The notes below the pieces were generated by a model. It was not told where the DNA came from and searched no databases. It saw nothing but the letters and a program-made list of their open reading frames with translations. A stretch of DNA of 64,000 nt from Chloracidobacterium sp. (lineage in GTDB: Bacteria > Acidobacteriota > Blastocatellia > Pyrinomonadales > Pyrinomonadaceae), in the NCBI GenBank assembly GCA_016716305.1, contig JADJWP010000001.1, positions 1 through 64,000 on the forward strand, in the 5' to 3' direction. Positions 20,429 through 29,331 of this stretch are shown one piece after another; the first letter of the stretch is position 1; each line of letters opens with the position of its first letter. The position numbers and the translations under genes are program-made.

Positions 20429-22031
20429 ATGCATTCAGCAGCCCCCGCAATAAGCGGTTCAGAATTTGAGGAAAACGACGTCGCAATGTGCAGTGAAGTA
20501 TCCTCCGTATCCTCTACAACTGTCCATCTTGAACTGGATGTGAACGATCCGGAGTCTGTCCGGGAAATACTTGGCAAAAAAGTCGGGAGAGAAAGAACGG
20601 AATACTCTCTCAATGCTTTAACCGTGGGATTGCTTTCACTTCGCCATGCGCGGGGTCAGGTTGACGCAGACGCGGTTCGTCGCGAAGGTGAACGGATCCT
20701 CGGCGATCTCGGAACCTCACTAGAGTCATACCGTGCAAAGATCACCGAGGGGCTCGGCAGTGTCTTGAAGGACTATTTTGATCCAAAGAGTGGCAGTTTT
20801 CAGCAGCGAGTCGAACGTCTAATCAAAGGACGGTGACCTGGAACAAGTCCTTCGGAGGCAGGTCGGTGCCGAAGGCTCAGAACTCGCAGCAGCATTAGCG
20901 TCACATGTTGGAGCAAACAGCCCAATAATGAATGTGCTCGATCCAACTCAGACCGGCGGTATCGTCAACGCAATCCGCGTTTCTGCGGAAGAGGCTCTGA
21001 AACTGGAATCGGAGAGGATTCTCTCCGAATTCTCACTCAACAATAAGAGTGGTGCAATGTCTCGAATGATCGCCGAATTGACTGAGAATAACGGCAAACT
21101 TACCGGGGACCTTTCCAGCCGTATTAACGACGCGGTTGCTGAATTCTCTCTAGATAAGGAAGACTCAGCGTTAAGCCGCCTGATGCGTAATGTTGATAAG
21201 GCGCAAAAGACCATAACCAGTGAATTCTCTCTCGACAACTCGGGGTCGTCACTTGCCCGGCTGCGCGAAGAACTGCTTGGGGTATTCGAGAAGCAGGCGG
21301 AGACTAACACACGATTTCAAAGTGATGTGACATCTGCCCTTGAAGCAATGAAAGCACGTCGTGAAGAATCTTTGCGATCAACTCGCCACGGCAATGATTT
21401 TGAATCTGCTGTGGTCGAATTCGTCACTCTTGATGCTCAAAGAGCTTGTGATATCGCAAGGTCGACCGGGGCGACGACTGGACTGATAAAAAACTGCAAG
21501 GTGGGTGATGCGGTGATTGAACTTGGTCCGGACTGTATGGCTGCTGGCGTAAAATATGTAGTAGAGGCAAAAGAGTCGGCGAGTTGTGACATCGGAAAAG
21601 CAAGGGACGAAATAGAGATCGCTCGGAAGAATCGAGGAGCCGCTGTTGGAGTATTTGTTTTCTCGAAGAAAACCGCTCCCGCAAACATCGAATCCATAGC
21701 ACGATATGGTGAAGATGTGTTCGTTGTTTGGGATGCGGACGACTTGGCGAGCGATGTAATACTAAGGACAGCCTTGAGCCTCGCGAAGGCTATATGTGTC
21801 CGTGAATCATGTAAGCGCAATGCAGAGGCGGCCGAGTTCGAGGCAATCGATACCGCGATACTCGGGATCGAGAAAGAGGCTAAGCGTCTTGACGACATGC
21901 GGCGTTGGACAGAAACTATAAAAGCTAGTAGCGATAAGGTACTGGATTCTGTACGCAAAATGGCTGATGGTCTGCAGTCACAGGTAGCTAGGTTGCGAGA
22001 GGCTGTCGATGGCTTGGATCCAAACGACTGA
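20429..22031 (+). CDS. coiled-coil PD-(D/E)XK nuclease-like protein, one frameshift
   Basis: About 534 aa when repaired. ATG 20429 has AAAAGGAG upstream. The N-terminal ~120 residues end in VERLIKGR; one lost base near 20832 separates them from DLEQVLRRQVGAEG, after which the frame is open to 22031. Residues about 160-310 are long helices with three copies of a repeat: SEFSLNNKSGAMSRM, AEFSLDKEDSALSRL, SEFSLDNSGSSLARL. The C-terminal part has GNDFESAVVEFV, GDAVIELG (about 359) and YVVEAKES (about 377), which fit the E...D...ExK order of a PD-(D/E)XK nuclease. It is probably a DNA-cutting effector scaffolded by a coiled coil. Specificity is unknown. Confidence 0.6.
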
Positions 22032-22069
22032 ACACCGAAGAACCACAAATCTGAGCCACGAGATTGGGG

Positions 22070-23770
22070 ATGGAATTTTCGAAAATTCTCAAAAAGATTC
22101 AAAAGAAACAGCGAATGCTGCTAAAAGTGATCGCCGTCCGTAACCTGGAGCCAGACTCAGATGGTCGTTTAGAGAGGATTGCGTCGGGACTGCGTGATTT
22201 TGGACTCATTGAAGAGACGTCCCTTTCACTATCCTCAACCGGTATTGAACTTTTAGCGAACTTTGGAAATACCATCTTTCAGGATATTCAGATGGATGAC
22301 AAAGCTCTTTTAGATAAGCTGCTCCAAAGAATTGCGACATCATCGGAACCCAAGATCAAAAAGATCGAAAAACAGTTTCTTACCTTTCTTTTCGATGGGC
22401 CAGTTGCGAAGTCCAATATTCGTGGGGGAAAGAAGCTAATGCCTCACTTGCAAAGCTTGGGGGCAATAGTTGTTTCAGAAGAAGTGAGTCTCACTGACCT
22501 CGGCCGGCACTCCGTTGGAACGGTCTCAGCCATAGCCAAAGAGGAAGCGAGATCCCGATTTTTCACATCCGTCCGCTCAGATGGACGGAGTAAGTTGGCT
22601 GATAGGGCGGAGCGGTTTCTGGCTCTCTATAGGAACGGATTTACTTATCAGGAGATTGGAGATATACATGGATTGACTCGTGAGAGGGTCAGGCAGATTC
22701 TTAATATAACCCCGAATTTTCCTGCCTACCTACAAGAGCATGAGGAAGGAGAGAGGCAACGTGAACTGCAAAAGGAAAAGGACTCAAAGTGGAAACGCCT
22801 AGAAAAAAGTCTCGCCAACCAATTCCCAGATCGGGTTGATGAGCTTTGGGACCGCGAGAAGAATTTAGGGCTTGATCCAACACAGATCTCGTCGCGAAGC
22901 GCGTCAGTTGAAATTTGGTGGAAGTGTCCAAAAGATGGTCATTCATGGTTGAAGCGTCCTTGCGATATCGTTGTTAGCTGGTGGCGATCGGGAACATCTG
23001 GATGCCCGAAATGTGCCGGGAAGACAAAGAAACCCGTAAAACAGGAGAAACTCGTCGATGCTTATCCTCAGTACGTTAGGCAATATTGGGATTTTGAGAA
23101 GAACGAAGCGGATGGATTGGATCCAAACGAGCTGACGCTAGCAAGCAACTGGAAGGCATGGTTTAGATGTCCGAAAGACTCGCATTCTTGGCAAGGCCGA
23201 ATTCACGCGACAGTAAGGCAGCAGTGGTCACGTGGAAATGCTGGATGCCGAGTGTGCAATGGAACAATTGATCGCAAGTTAGGCGAATGGGGAAAAGCTC
23301 CAAAGCTTTCCGACGAGTTTCCGGAACAGGTTCGCGTTTATTGGGATAAGGAAAAAAATGACGAACTTGGCCTCGATCCATCTGAAATCACTTTGGGATC
23401 GTCAAGAGAGGGTTGGTTCCGGTGTCCCGTTGACGCCCATCGCTGGACAGCAAGAATCACAGCGATCCGTCAATCTTGGAGTAACGGAAGTAGCGGGTGC
23501 CCGTCTTGTCACGGACGTTCAAAGGGAGAAGGCTCTAAATTGACAGAAATATATCCCGCTTTCATTGCAGAAATTTGGGATTTCGAAGAGAACGAGAATG
23601 ACGGACTTTCCTATGAAAAACTAACGACAGGTTCTGGTAAAACTGCTACCTTCTATTGTTCCCAACACGCAACACGATGGAGCGAGCCAATAAAGGAGAT
23701 TGTCAGGTACTGGGAATTAGGAAAAAATGGATGCCCAACGTGCACGAAAGGCCGCAAGATTAAATTCTGA
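22070..23770 (+). CDS. sigma-region-4-like HTH protein with four DUF4379-type zinc ribbons
   Basis: 566 aa from ATG 22070; TTG 22064 is also in frame and no strong ribosome site is visible. Residues 1-170 are helical with winged-helix-like features. Residues about 177-212 (ERFLALYRNGFTYQEIGDIHG, then LTRERVRQIL) match a sigma-70 region 4 helix-turn-helix. From about 248 to 556 come four ~75-residue repeats, each with YPxxVxxxWDxEKN, GLDPxxxxxxS, WxCPxxxHxW and a final GCPxC, the pattern of DUF4379 zinc ribbons that accompany Vsr-type nucleases. The fourth repeat is divergent (FYCSQHATRW). It is probably a DNA or RNA binding partner of the nuclease encoded 38 nt upstream. Confidence 0.65.
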   Translation: MEFSKILKKIQKKQRMLLKVIAVRNLEPDSDGRLERIASGLRDFGLIEETSLSLSSTGIELLANFGNTIFQDIQMDDKALLDKLLQRIATSSEPKIKKIEKQFLTFLFDGPVAKSNIRGGKKLMPHLQSLGAIVVSEEVSLTDLGRHSVGTVSAIAKEEARSRFFTSVRSDGRSKLADRAERFLALYRNGFTYQEIGDIHGLTRERVRQILNITPNFPAYLQEHEEGERQRELQKEKDSKWKRLEKSLANQFPDRVDELWDREKNLGLDPTQISSRSASVEIWWKCPKDGHSWLKRPCDIVVSWWRSGTSGCPKCAGKTKKPVKQEKLVDAYPQYVRQYWDFEKNEADGLDPNELTLASNWKAWFRCPKDSHSWQGRIHATVRQQWSRGNAGCRVCNGTIDRKLGEWGKAPKLSDEFPEQVRVYWDKEKNDELGLDPSEITLGSSREGWFRCPVDAHRWTARITAIRQSWSNGSSGCPSCHGRSKGEGSKLTEIYPAFIAEIWDFEENENDGLSYEKLTTGSGKTATFYCSQHATRWSEPIKEIVRYWELGKNGCPTCTKGRKIKF

Positions 23771-23873
23771 TCAAGATCTCGTTCTAATCCCTTGTGTTCC
23801 ATACAGTTTTCTCGCGGCTGCCCCTATATTTCAATCCAAAAACTCTACATAGTCAGTAAAGGATCGACTCTTC

Positions 23874-24950
23874 TTAACCCAGATTCGCATTGTCAAGCCG
23901 TTTTACTGCTTCCAACATCAGATCGGCATCAGTCTCGGCGTAAATGTTTGTGATGCTCATGTCGGAATGAGCGAATAGATTTTGAACTATTAGCGGATTA
24001 GTGTTCCTTCGAATCAGTTCACTTGCAAAGTAGGTTCTTAGGTCGTGGAAATGATAGTTTTCTTCTCGCGTGCCGTCGGGCTTATTGATCTTTGCTCTTA
24101 CGAGAACCGGATGCCACCGTTTTCGGAAATCGACAATTGGAAATGGTAGTTGTTTGTCGGCGATTAGGTCCCGTAAAACCGATGCTGCGGTTGCATTGAT
24201 CGGAACGGATCGCGGAGGGCGTCCCTTCGAACCAATTACCCACACCCTTTGATTCTCAAAATCGATCACCTCCTCATTCAAAGCCAATAACTGGCCTCGG
24301 CGCAACGGCATGTTAACGGCCAATTGGACAAGCCTGTAAAGTAGCTGATCGGATTCAAGTTCCTTCCAAAGTGCTTTCTTCTGCTCGGTCGTAAGTAGGC
24401 GCTTTCTTGGCGGTGGTTCTGGTAAGGCCTTCACATACTGCATCGGATTGCGATCGAGAACGTCTTCTTCGCAAGCGAGACTAAAGATCTTCGACAAAGT
24501 CGACATGATCCTATTGATCGAGGAAGGAGATATCGAACTTTTCTTTTTTCTCTGGTTTTTTCCGTACTGAAGTTTATTCCTGCAATCGCGACAATCCTGT
24601 GGCGTAATGGTATGCAGAGGTTGATCCTTTAGGTGTTTCAAAAGAAGTTTTATGTAAAGATTCTTCGCCCCTTTATTGACGTTGTTTTGCTCTACATATT
24701 TTCGATAGGTTGTTTCTACAAAGTCTCCAAAAGTTACAGTCGTATCTGTTTGTCCGAATGATCTGTCGAATAGTTGCTTGACCAGTTGTCGCTCGGCGAG
24801 TTCCGCTTCTTCCTTAGTACGGGCTGTCGGAATAACCTGATGAATGGTCTTGTGTCCTTTAACTCGTCTGTATACCCACCAGCGAGCTGCCGCATACGCC
24901 GGATGCTTAGCGTTTATCCGCTTACCGTTATATTTCTTAAAAACTGACAT
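23874..24950 (-). CDS. tyrosine recombinase / island integrase
   Basis: 358 aa, intact. N-terminal SAM-like core-binding domain about 70-155, catalytic domain about 185-350. Catalytic residues: Arg217 in NMPLRRGQ, His302 and Arg305 in HFHDLRTYF, His328 in LFAHSDMS and Tyr337 in TNIYAE. The usual RxGE is RRGQ here. It lies 4 nt after the excisionase gene and points away from the tRNA-Pro, the typical layout of an integrated element that uses the 3' end of a tRNA as its target. It would excise or integrate the low-G+C block to its left. Confidence 0.88.
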   Translation of the reverse strand: MSVFKKYNGKRINAKHPAYAAARWWVYRRVKGHKTIHQVIPTARTKEEAELAERQLVKQLFDRSFGQTDTTVTFGDFVETTYRKYVEQNNVNKGAKNLYIKLLLKHLKDQPLHTITPQDCRDCRNKLQYGKNQRKKKSSISPSSINRIMSTLSKIFSLACEEDVLDRNPMQYVKALPEPPPRKRLLTTEQKKALWKELESDQLLYRLVQLAVNMPLRRGQLLALNEEVIDFENQRVWVIGSKGRPPRSVPINATAASVLRDLIADKQLPFPIVDFRKRWHPVLVRAKINKPDGTREENYHFHDLRTYFASELIRRNTNPLIVQNLFAHSDMSITNIYAETDADLMLEAVKRLDNANLG

Positions 24951-24954
24951 ACGC

Positions 24955-25209
24955 TTAGTAATTCGCTAACCAGGCATCCACCTCAGTTCTGTTGAAAGTT
25001 GGCCGGCCCACTCCGTGAAACGGAAGGCCATTCTTTCTCATCCATCGATTGATAGTTGCTCCCGATTTCTTCAGATATTTCGCGACTTCGGACTTCGTCA
25101 TAATCTGCGGCGGCTGAGATGAATGAATAGCTTTTTCGATGGCCCCCGCGACGGAGGTGTCGATCAAGCGAATCAGCTCTTCTTTTTCTATCGTGATAAT
25201 TTCAACCAT
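24955..25209 (-). CDS. excisionase-like helix-turn-helix protein
   Basis: 84 aa. The C-terminal half is an AlpA/Xis-like HTH_17: MTKSEVAKYLKKSGATINRW followed by NGLPFHGVGRPTFNRTEVDAWL, the usual pattern in which the helix-turn-helix is followed by a wing and a tryptophan-containing helix. The N-terminal part is a short helical segment. A good ribosome site (GGAGG) precedes the ATG. It is co-transcribed with the integrase and would help set recombination direction. Confidence 0.8.
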   Translation of the reverse strand: MVEIITIEKEELIRLIDTSVAGAIEKAIHSSQPPQIMTKSEVAKYLKKSGATINRWMRKNGLPFHGVGRPTFNRTEVDAWLANY

Positions 25210-25433
25210 TTCCTGAACCTCCGATCACCAGTTGGCAAAAAATGTGCCTCGCCAAAAAGCCATGAAAATAGACAGCATCGGCCATAAAAGTCGCGAAAAC
25301 GCGCCATTCGGCGCAGTTTTGCACCACACAAAGGATGTTTATAAACCAGCCTGATCAAGAGTGATGATCTTTGAGAGTTTTGAGCGGAAAAAGGCAGACA
25401 AAAAGAATACTGCAACCAACCTGCAACCAAGTC

Positions 25434-25467
25434 AAAAATGGGGCTTCCAGCAATCGCTGAAAGCCCC
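25434..25467 (-). terminator. terminator after tRNA-Pro
   Basis: On the minus strand GGGGCTTTCAGC pairs with GCTGGAAGCCCC around a 4-nt loop, followed by ATTTTTG. The hairpin spans 25440-25467 and the T run is the complement of 25434-25438. It lies 8 nt beyond the CCA end of the tRNA. Confidence 0.75.
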
Positions 25468-25475
25468 ATGTTTAT

Positions 25476-25552
25476 TGGTCGGGACGGCGAGATTTGAACT
25501 CACGACCTCTCGCACCCCAAGCGAACGCGCTACCAGACTGCGCTACGTCCCG
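25476..25552 (-). tRNA. tRNA-Pro(GGG)
   Basis: 77 nt including encoded CCA. The acceptor stem pairs CGGGACG with CGTCCCG, followed by ACCA. The D arm contains AGCGCAGTCTGGTAGCGC, the anticodon loop is TTGGGGT giving GGG, and the T loop is GTTCAAATC. Its 3' end faces the excisionase/integrase genes, so it is the likely attachment site of the island. Confidence 0.92.
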
Positions 25553-25623
25553 AAAAAAGCAAAGGTTAGATTAGATTTACGTTCGGCAATTGTCAAACCA
25601 GATGGTTTGGCGATCGCTTTTCG

Positions 25624-26115
25624 CTATCGCGGGGTTCCGTTTTTGAGCATTTCGCGAAGTTCGAGCAGTTGTGAGGCAATATTGCGGGAGCCTCGCGGCG
25701 TTCTGGATCAATGGTGTCGATATGCGGGCTGCCCAAACCTGCGACGTCGCCGAGTTCGAGCTCTTCATCAAATAGCCCGGGGAGCACTAGAGGCTTTCGA
25801 GGGCGTATCTGCGGAATTTGGCTCGGGATGAACGATTTTCAGTTTCGGGGCGTCGCCTCGAAGTTCTAATTGAAGCTTTTTCCTGGCTCCTGCGATCGTG
25901 AACATCTCATCGTAGAGCAGTTCTTTTATTCGAAGCGATATCTCGACATCACGACGCCGATAGCTCCGTTGACCTGACCTATTTTTTTGGGGCGAGAGCT
26001 GTGGAAACTCGGTTTCCCAATAACGCAACACGTGGGCCTGAACGCCGACCAGTTCGCAAACCTCACCGATCTTGAAGTAGATTTTCTCAGGTATTACTAC
26101 AGCTGCTTGTCCCAT
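25624..26115 (-). CDS. MerR family transcriptional regulator, two probable frameshifts
   Basis: Starts at ATG complementing 26113-26115 (MGQAAVVIPEKIYFKIGEV). The MerR HTH is clear: KIGEVCELVGVQAHVLRYWE, then RSYRRRDVEISLRIKELLYDE. As written the frame ends at 25768 after SKASSAPRAI. Better continuations lie in other frames: VLPGLFDEELELGDVAGLG and then SQLLELREMLKNGTPR, ending at 25624-25626, which implies indels near 25785 and 25695. Full length would be about 163 aa, close to MerR proteins of this type. It is divergent from thiL with an 84-bp gap that must hold both promoters. Confidence 0.75.
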
Positions 26116-26199
26116 CCGTATTACTATTGTGTTAAAGTTTTTTAGAGTTAAGTCGCCGTTATTGTATGTATTTACAACGTTTGTGTCAATAGCGTAAGT

Positions 26200-27185
26200 A
26201 TGCGGTCCGAATTCGAGTTCATCCAACACATTAAGAAGCAATACTCCCTGTCGGCGATCGGCGACGACTGTGCTGTTCTGCCCAAAGACTCGGATACCGA
26301 TAATGTGGTCACAACCGACATGCTCGTCGAGACGATCGATTTCCGGCTTGACTGGACGACACCCGAACTGCTCGGACATAAAGCACTCACAGTTTCCCTC
26401 TCGGATATCGCTGCTATGGGGGCTGCTCCAAGATGGGCGATGTTGTCGATCGGCGTCCCCGAAGAGCTTTGGACCACTGATTTCCTTGATCGCTTTTATG
26501 ATGGGTATATCCAACACGCGAAGCGGGCTCGCGTCGAGCTGATAGGCGGAGACGTCTCGCGTTCTCCAGACCGTCTGGTCATCGATTCGATCGTTGGCGG
26601 CGAGGTTCCAAAAGGAAAAGCGATACTACGATCAGGAGCGAAGACCGGCGACGCGATCGTCGTCACGTTCAGGCTTGGCGGAGCGGCCGGAGGCCTCAGA
26701 CTTCTTCAAAACGGACGGCGACTGACCGACGATCTCGAATCATGGGAGGCAAACTTGATCAACATGCAACTGCAGCCTTGGCCGCAATTGGGTACTGGCC
26801 CATTTTTGCAGCAGATCGGCGTAATTTCGTCGATGATCGACATAAGCGACGGCGTTTCGTCCGACCTTTTGCATATTTGCAACGCGAGTGGCGTTGGGCC
26901 CGTCTCGATCGCGAAAAGATACCGATCGATCCGAACCTGTATCATCTTTGGCCGTCGCCGGACGAGCAGTGGAACGCAGCATTGAATGGCGGCGAGGACT
27001 TTGAGCTGCTCTTTACGTTACCGAGTGACCAGGTCCCGCAGCTCGCCGAAAACATGATCGGCGGCAACGACCACGGTCTGTTCACGGTGATCGGCGAGAT
27101 CACTTCAAACCCGGGCATCATCGAAGTTGTTCGGGATGGAAGAACAGAGATCCTCGAGCCGCACGGCTTTCAGCATTTCGAATGA
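26200..27185 (+). CDS. thiL: thiamine-monophosphate kinase, one frameshift
   Basis: Phosphorylates thiamine monophosphate to the cofactor thiamine pyrophosphate using ATP. About 328 aa when repaired. Family motifs in order: AIGDDCAVL, TTDMLVETIDFRLDW, VSLSDIAAMGAAPRWA, ELIGGDVSRS, LGGAAGGLRLL, MIDISDGVSSDLLHIC, then LDREKIPIDPN and NGGEDFELLFTLP. The last two lie in a different frame: one base is missing around GTTGGGCCCG near 26898, where GVGARLDREKIPI would be expected. The enzyme is essential in most bacteria without external thiamine phosphate, so a real break is unlikely. Confidence 0.85.
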
Positions 27186-27210
27186 CCGATCGGCCGAACA
27201 CTGTCGCCGC

Positions 27211-27792
27211 TCAACCATCCTGCCGCCGATGCTGAGCAGAGAGCCACTCGGCCTCCGCTTTTCGGCGAACGGCCGGCAGCAGGAGAAGACGAATAGCAAT
27301 GATGCCGAAACGTGCCCAAAACCAGTACCGAAGAAATTTACGTTTCGCTCCAGCATCAGTGGCGACCGCGCGAACCTCGTGTGCAAAGTTCGTAACGTCC
27401 GGCTCGATCTCATGGGCCTCTAGCGACCAGACGATCTTGACCTGGTCCGGTTCGTTGTACGTAGCAAATTCAACAGCCTTGATAGGTGTGAACGTCACGT
27501 CGCCGAACCATGGTTGGCAGACCGCCCCGCAGATCAATATCGCACCGGGTTCTTCGACCAGCGTTCCCCAACCTAGAGCGCGGGTTTCCTCGACCATCCC
27601 GACCGACCGCCTTTTTTCCCATGTACCTCCGAGGATCATCTTTCGGGCGTTGACGATAGCGCGAATCAGCCAGATCGACTGCATGTCGAAATCATAGGCG
27701 GTCCGCATCACGACATCAGGCGGAGCATTTACGCGACGCTCAAAACGCTCGCGGATATCCGGATCATATATGAACTGGTCAAGTTGGGACAT
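27211..27792 (-). CDS. SRPBCC/START-like protein of unknown function
   Basis: 193 aa. The opening FERRVNAPPDVVMRTAYDFDMQS and the alternating pattern ILICGAVCQPWFGDVTFTPI ... VKIVWSLEAHEI fit the helix-grip fold of polyketide-cyclase/START-like proteins that bind hydrophobic ligands. The end is basic with a hydrophobic helix (WARFGIIAIRLLLLP) that could associate with a membrane. It is convergent with thiL (25-nt gap). No substrate can be assigned. Confidence 0.55.
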   Translation of the reverse strand: MSQLDQFIYDPDIRERFERRVNAPPDVVMRTAYDFDMQSIWLIRAIVNARKMILGGTWEKRRSVGMVEETRALGWGTLVEEPGAILICGAVCQPWFGDVTFTPIKAVEFATYNEPDQVKIVWSLEAHEIEPDVTNFAHEVRAVATDAGAKRKFLRYWFWARFGIIAIRLLLLPAVRRKAEAEWLSAQHRRQDG

Positions 27793-27835
27793 TATTCGCG
27801 CTGCAACCGCCGAAATGGGACACGGTCGATACGGC

Positions 27836-28555
27836 CTACTTCGCCAGCAGGAATTTCAAAATAGTTTGCATCACACGGCTGGAATCCTCGGTTGCGAACA
27901 TTTGCTGGGCATGTGCCGAGCCTTCGAAAATCACCATTTCTTTTTGTCCTGCAACCTTTTCGAATGCAGCACGGATCGCCGGCAGTCGCGGGCCGGAACC
28001 ACTGGTATCATTTCGGGTCGCAACGACCAGTAAGGGCACGGCGATCCTTTCGGGTTCAGTCTTCCACGTCAGGGAGCCTAAAGTGATGATCCGGTCGATC
28101 TCGCCGTTTTTCGCATCGAGCGATGCTGCCGTAGCTGCCCACCCGCCGAGACTTGCACCAACGACCGCCACTGACTCCGTTCCCGTGCGAAGCAGATAAC
28201 GAACCGCGGCAAGGACATCATTCTTTAACGGTGCACTCAAAATATCATCGTCTCCCGGCCCTTTTGAACAGCCAAATCCACGAAAGTCTATCGAGAGTAC
28301 TCGGAATCCCGACTTGACGAGTTGACGGGCCTGCGGTTCCCAGCTTTCTTTATTGAACTGTCCGCCGTGGGCAAGAACGACACCACGCTTGCCTTTGCCA
28401 TATTCAAGAGCGCAAACCGTTCCGCTGTCGATCCCGGAAATCGAGACCTTTGTCGGTTCGTTTGACGGTTGCCCGAAAAAAGACGCCGCCGAGGCGCCGA
28501 TCGCAACCAAGATCAGTGGCAAATTCCTAAGAAATCTCCTGTCGGCCTTGTCCAT
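27836..28555 (-). CDS. secreted alpha/beta hydrolase
   Basis: 239 aa with an N-terminal signal peptide or anchor (LPLILVAIGASAASFFGQ). Hydrolase landmarks: oxyanion-loop HGGQFNKESW, DFRGFGCSKG, nucleophile Ser in VVGASLGGWA, acidic residue near VVATRNDTSG and His in EGSAHAQQM. It belongs to the dienelactone-hydrolase/BAAT-like esterases; the substrate is unknown. It lies 43 nt after the start of the SRPBCC-like gene in the same direction and may be co-transcribed. Confidence 0.75.
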   Translation of the reverse strand: MDKADRRFLRNLPLILVAIGASAASFFGQPSNEPTKVSISGIDSGTVCALEYGKGKRGVVLAHGGQFNKESWEPQARQLVKSGFRVLSIDFRGFGCSKGPGDDDILSAPLKNDVLAAVRYLLRTGTESVAVVGASLGGWAATAASLDAKNGEIDRIITLGSLTWKTEPERIAVPLLVVATRNDTSGSGPRLPAIRAAFEKVAGQKEMVIFEGSAHAQQMFATEDSSRVMQTILKFLLAK

Positions 28556-28737
28556 CTTTCAAACATCTTAGCAGATACTGCAAATGCAGTTGAAAGGATT
28601 TGCGGCGATCGTTAGCTAAGTTGGACAAGTTCCGTATGGCCGATATATTGCCTTAACTTGTCGTTACACATCAACATATTGTGCTTGCCTTAAACTACTG
28701 TTTGATATTAAATTACTCTTGATATGATAGGAGGACG

Positions 28738-29302
28738 ATGGGCTTGCTGACCGGAAGAGTATTGCTTTTGAACTTTTCATACGAACCGCTTGGGACCGTC
28801 GGCGTCGCACGGGCGGTCTGCCTTTGGTTTCGCGGTGCCGTGTTTATCGAAGAGCATGACGGCGAAAACGTTCTTCGCTCTCCTTCGACGGTCTTCAAGG
28901 TACCTTCGGTGATCCGACTTCGCCACTATATCCACGTCCGCCGAAACCGTCGCGAAACAACGATGAAACGGGCCCGGGTTTATATTCGCGACCGGTATCG
29001 CTGCCAGTATTGCGGCGAGCACAAGCACGCAAAAAGACCTGACGCTTGACCACATTTTGCCGCGGGCACAGGGCGGCGAAAGCACGCCCGCGAACTTGGT
29101 GACCGCCTGTGTTCGGTGTAATCAGCGAAAGGGTAACCGAACGCCTGAACAGGCACGCATGCCGCTGCTCACTTCGCAAAAGCTTCTTCGACTGGGCCTC
29201 GACCACGTTCTTCTTTGCCACTATGCGGAGTCGCGTCCCGAATGGAAGAAGTATCTCTTCATGGATGATCATGGCGAAGATTCCGTAAGGGTCGCGGCTT
29301 AG
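28738..29302 (+). CDS. HNH endonuclease, one homopolymer frameshift
   Basis: About 187 aa when repaired, beginning GLLTGRVLLLNFSYEPLGTV, typical of the small standalone HNH family found in many bacteria. The zinc/HNH part is RYRCQYCGEH ... LTLDHILPRAQGG ... NLVTACVRCNQRKGN. The frame breaks at an A5 run near 29029; with four A's the text reads HAKDLTLDHILPR directly. ATG 28738 has a strong GGAGG site (28731-28735). It probably cuts or binds DNA nonspecifically; its biological role in this family is not established. Confidence 0.8.
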
Positions 29303-29331
29303 GCCAGAATGTTCCTGCCGGTCGGTACATA

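Noticed and set aside
25188..25469. 93-codon open frame on the minus strand between tRNA-Pro and the excisionase gene
   Set aside because: It overlaps the tRNA terminator and the excisionase start in another frame, has no protein-like pattern and no ribosome site.
1..25475. A left attachment site copy of the tRNA-Pro 3' end
   Set aside because: I looked in the gaps at 1-403, 6459-6677 and 23771-23873 and saw no matching copy; a search by alignment is still needed.
27105..27697. Open frames on the plus strand over the SRPBCC-like gene
   Set aside because: They are antisense shadows of a clear minus-strand protein; no ribosome sites or family patterns.
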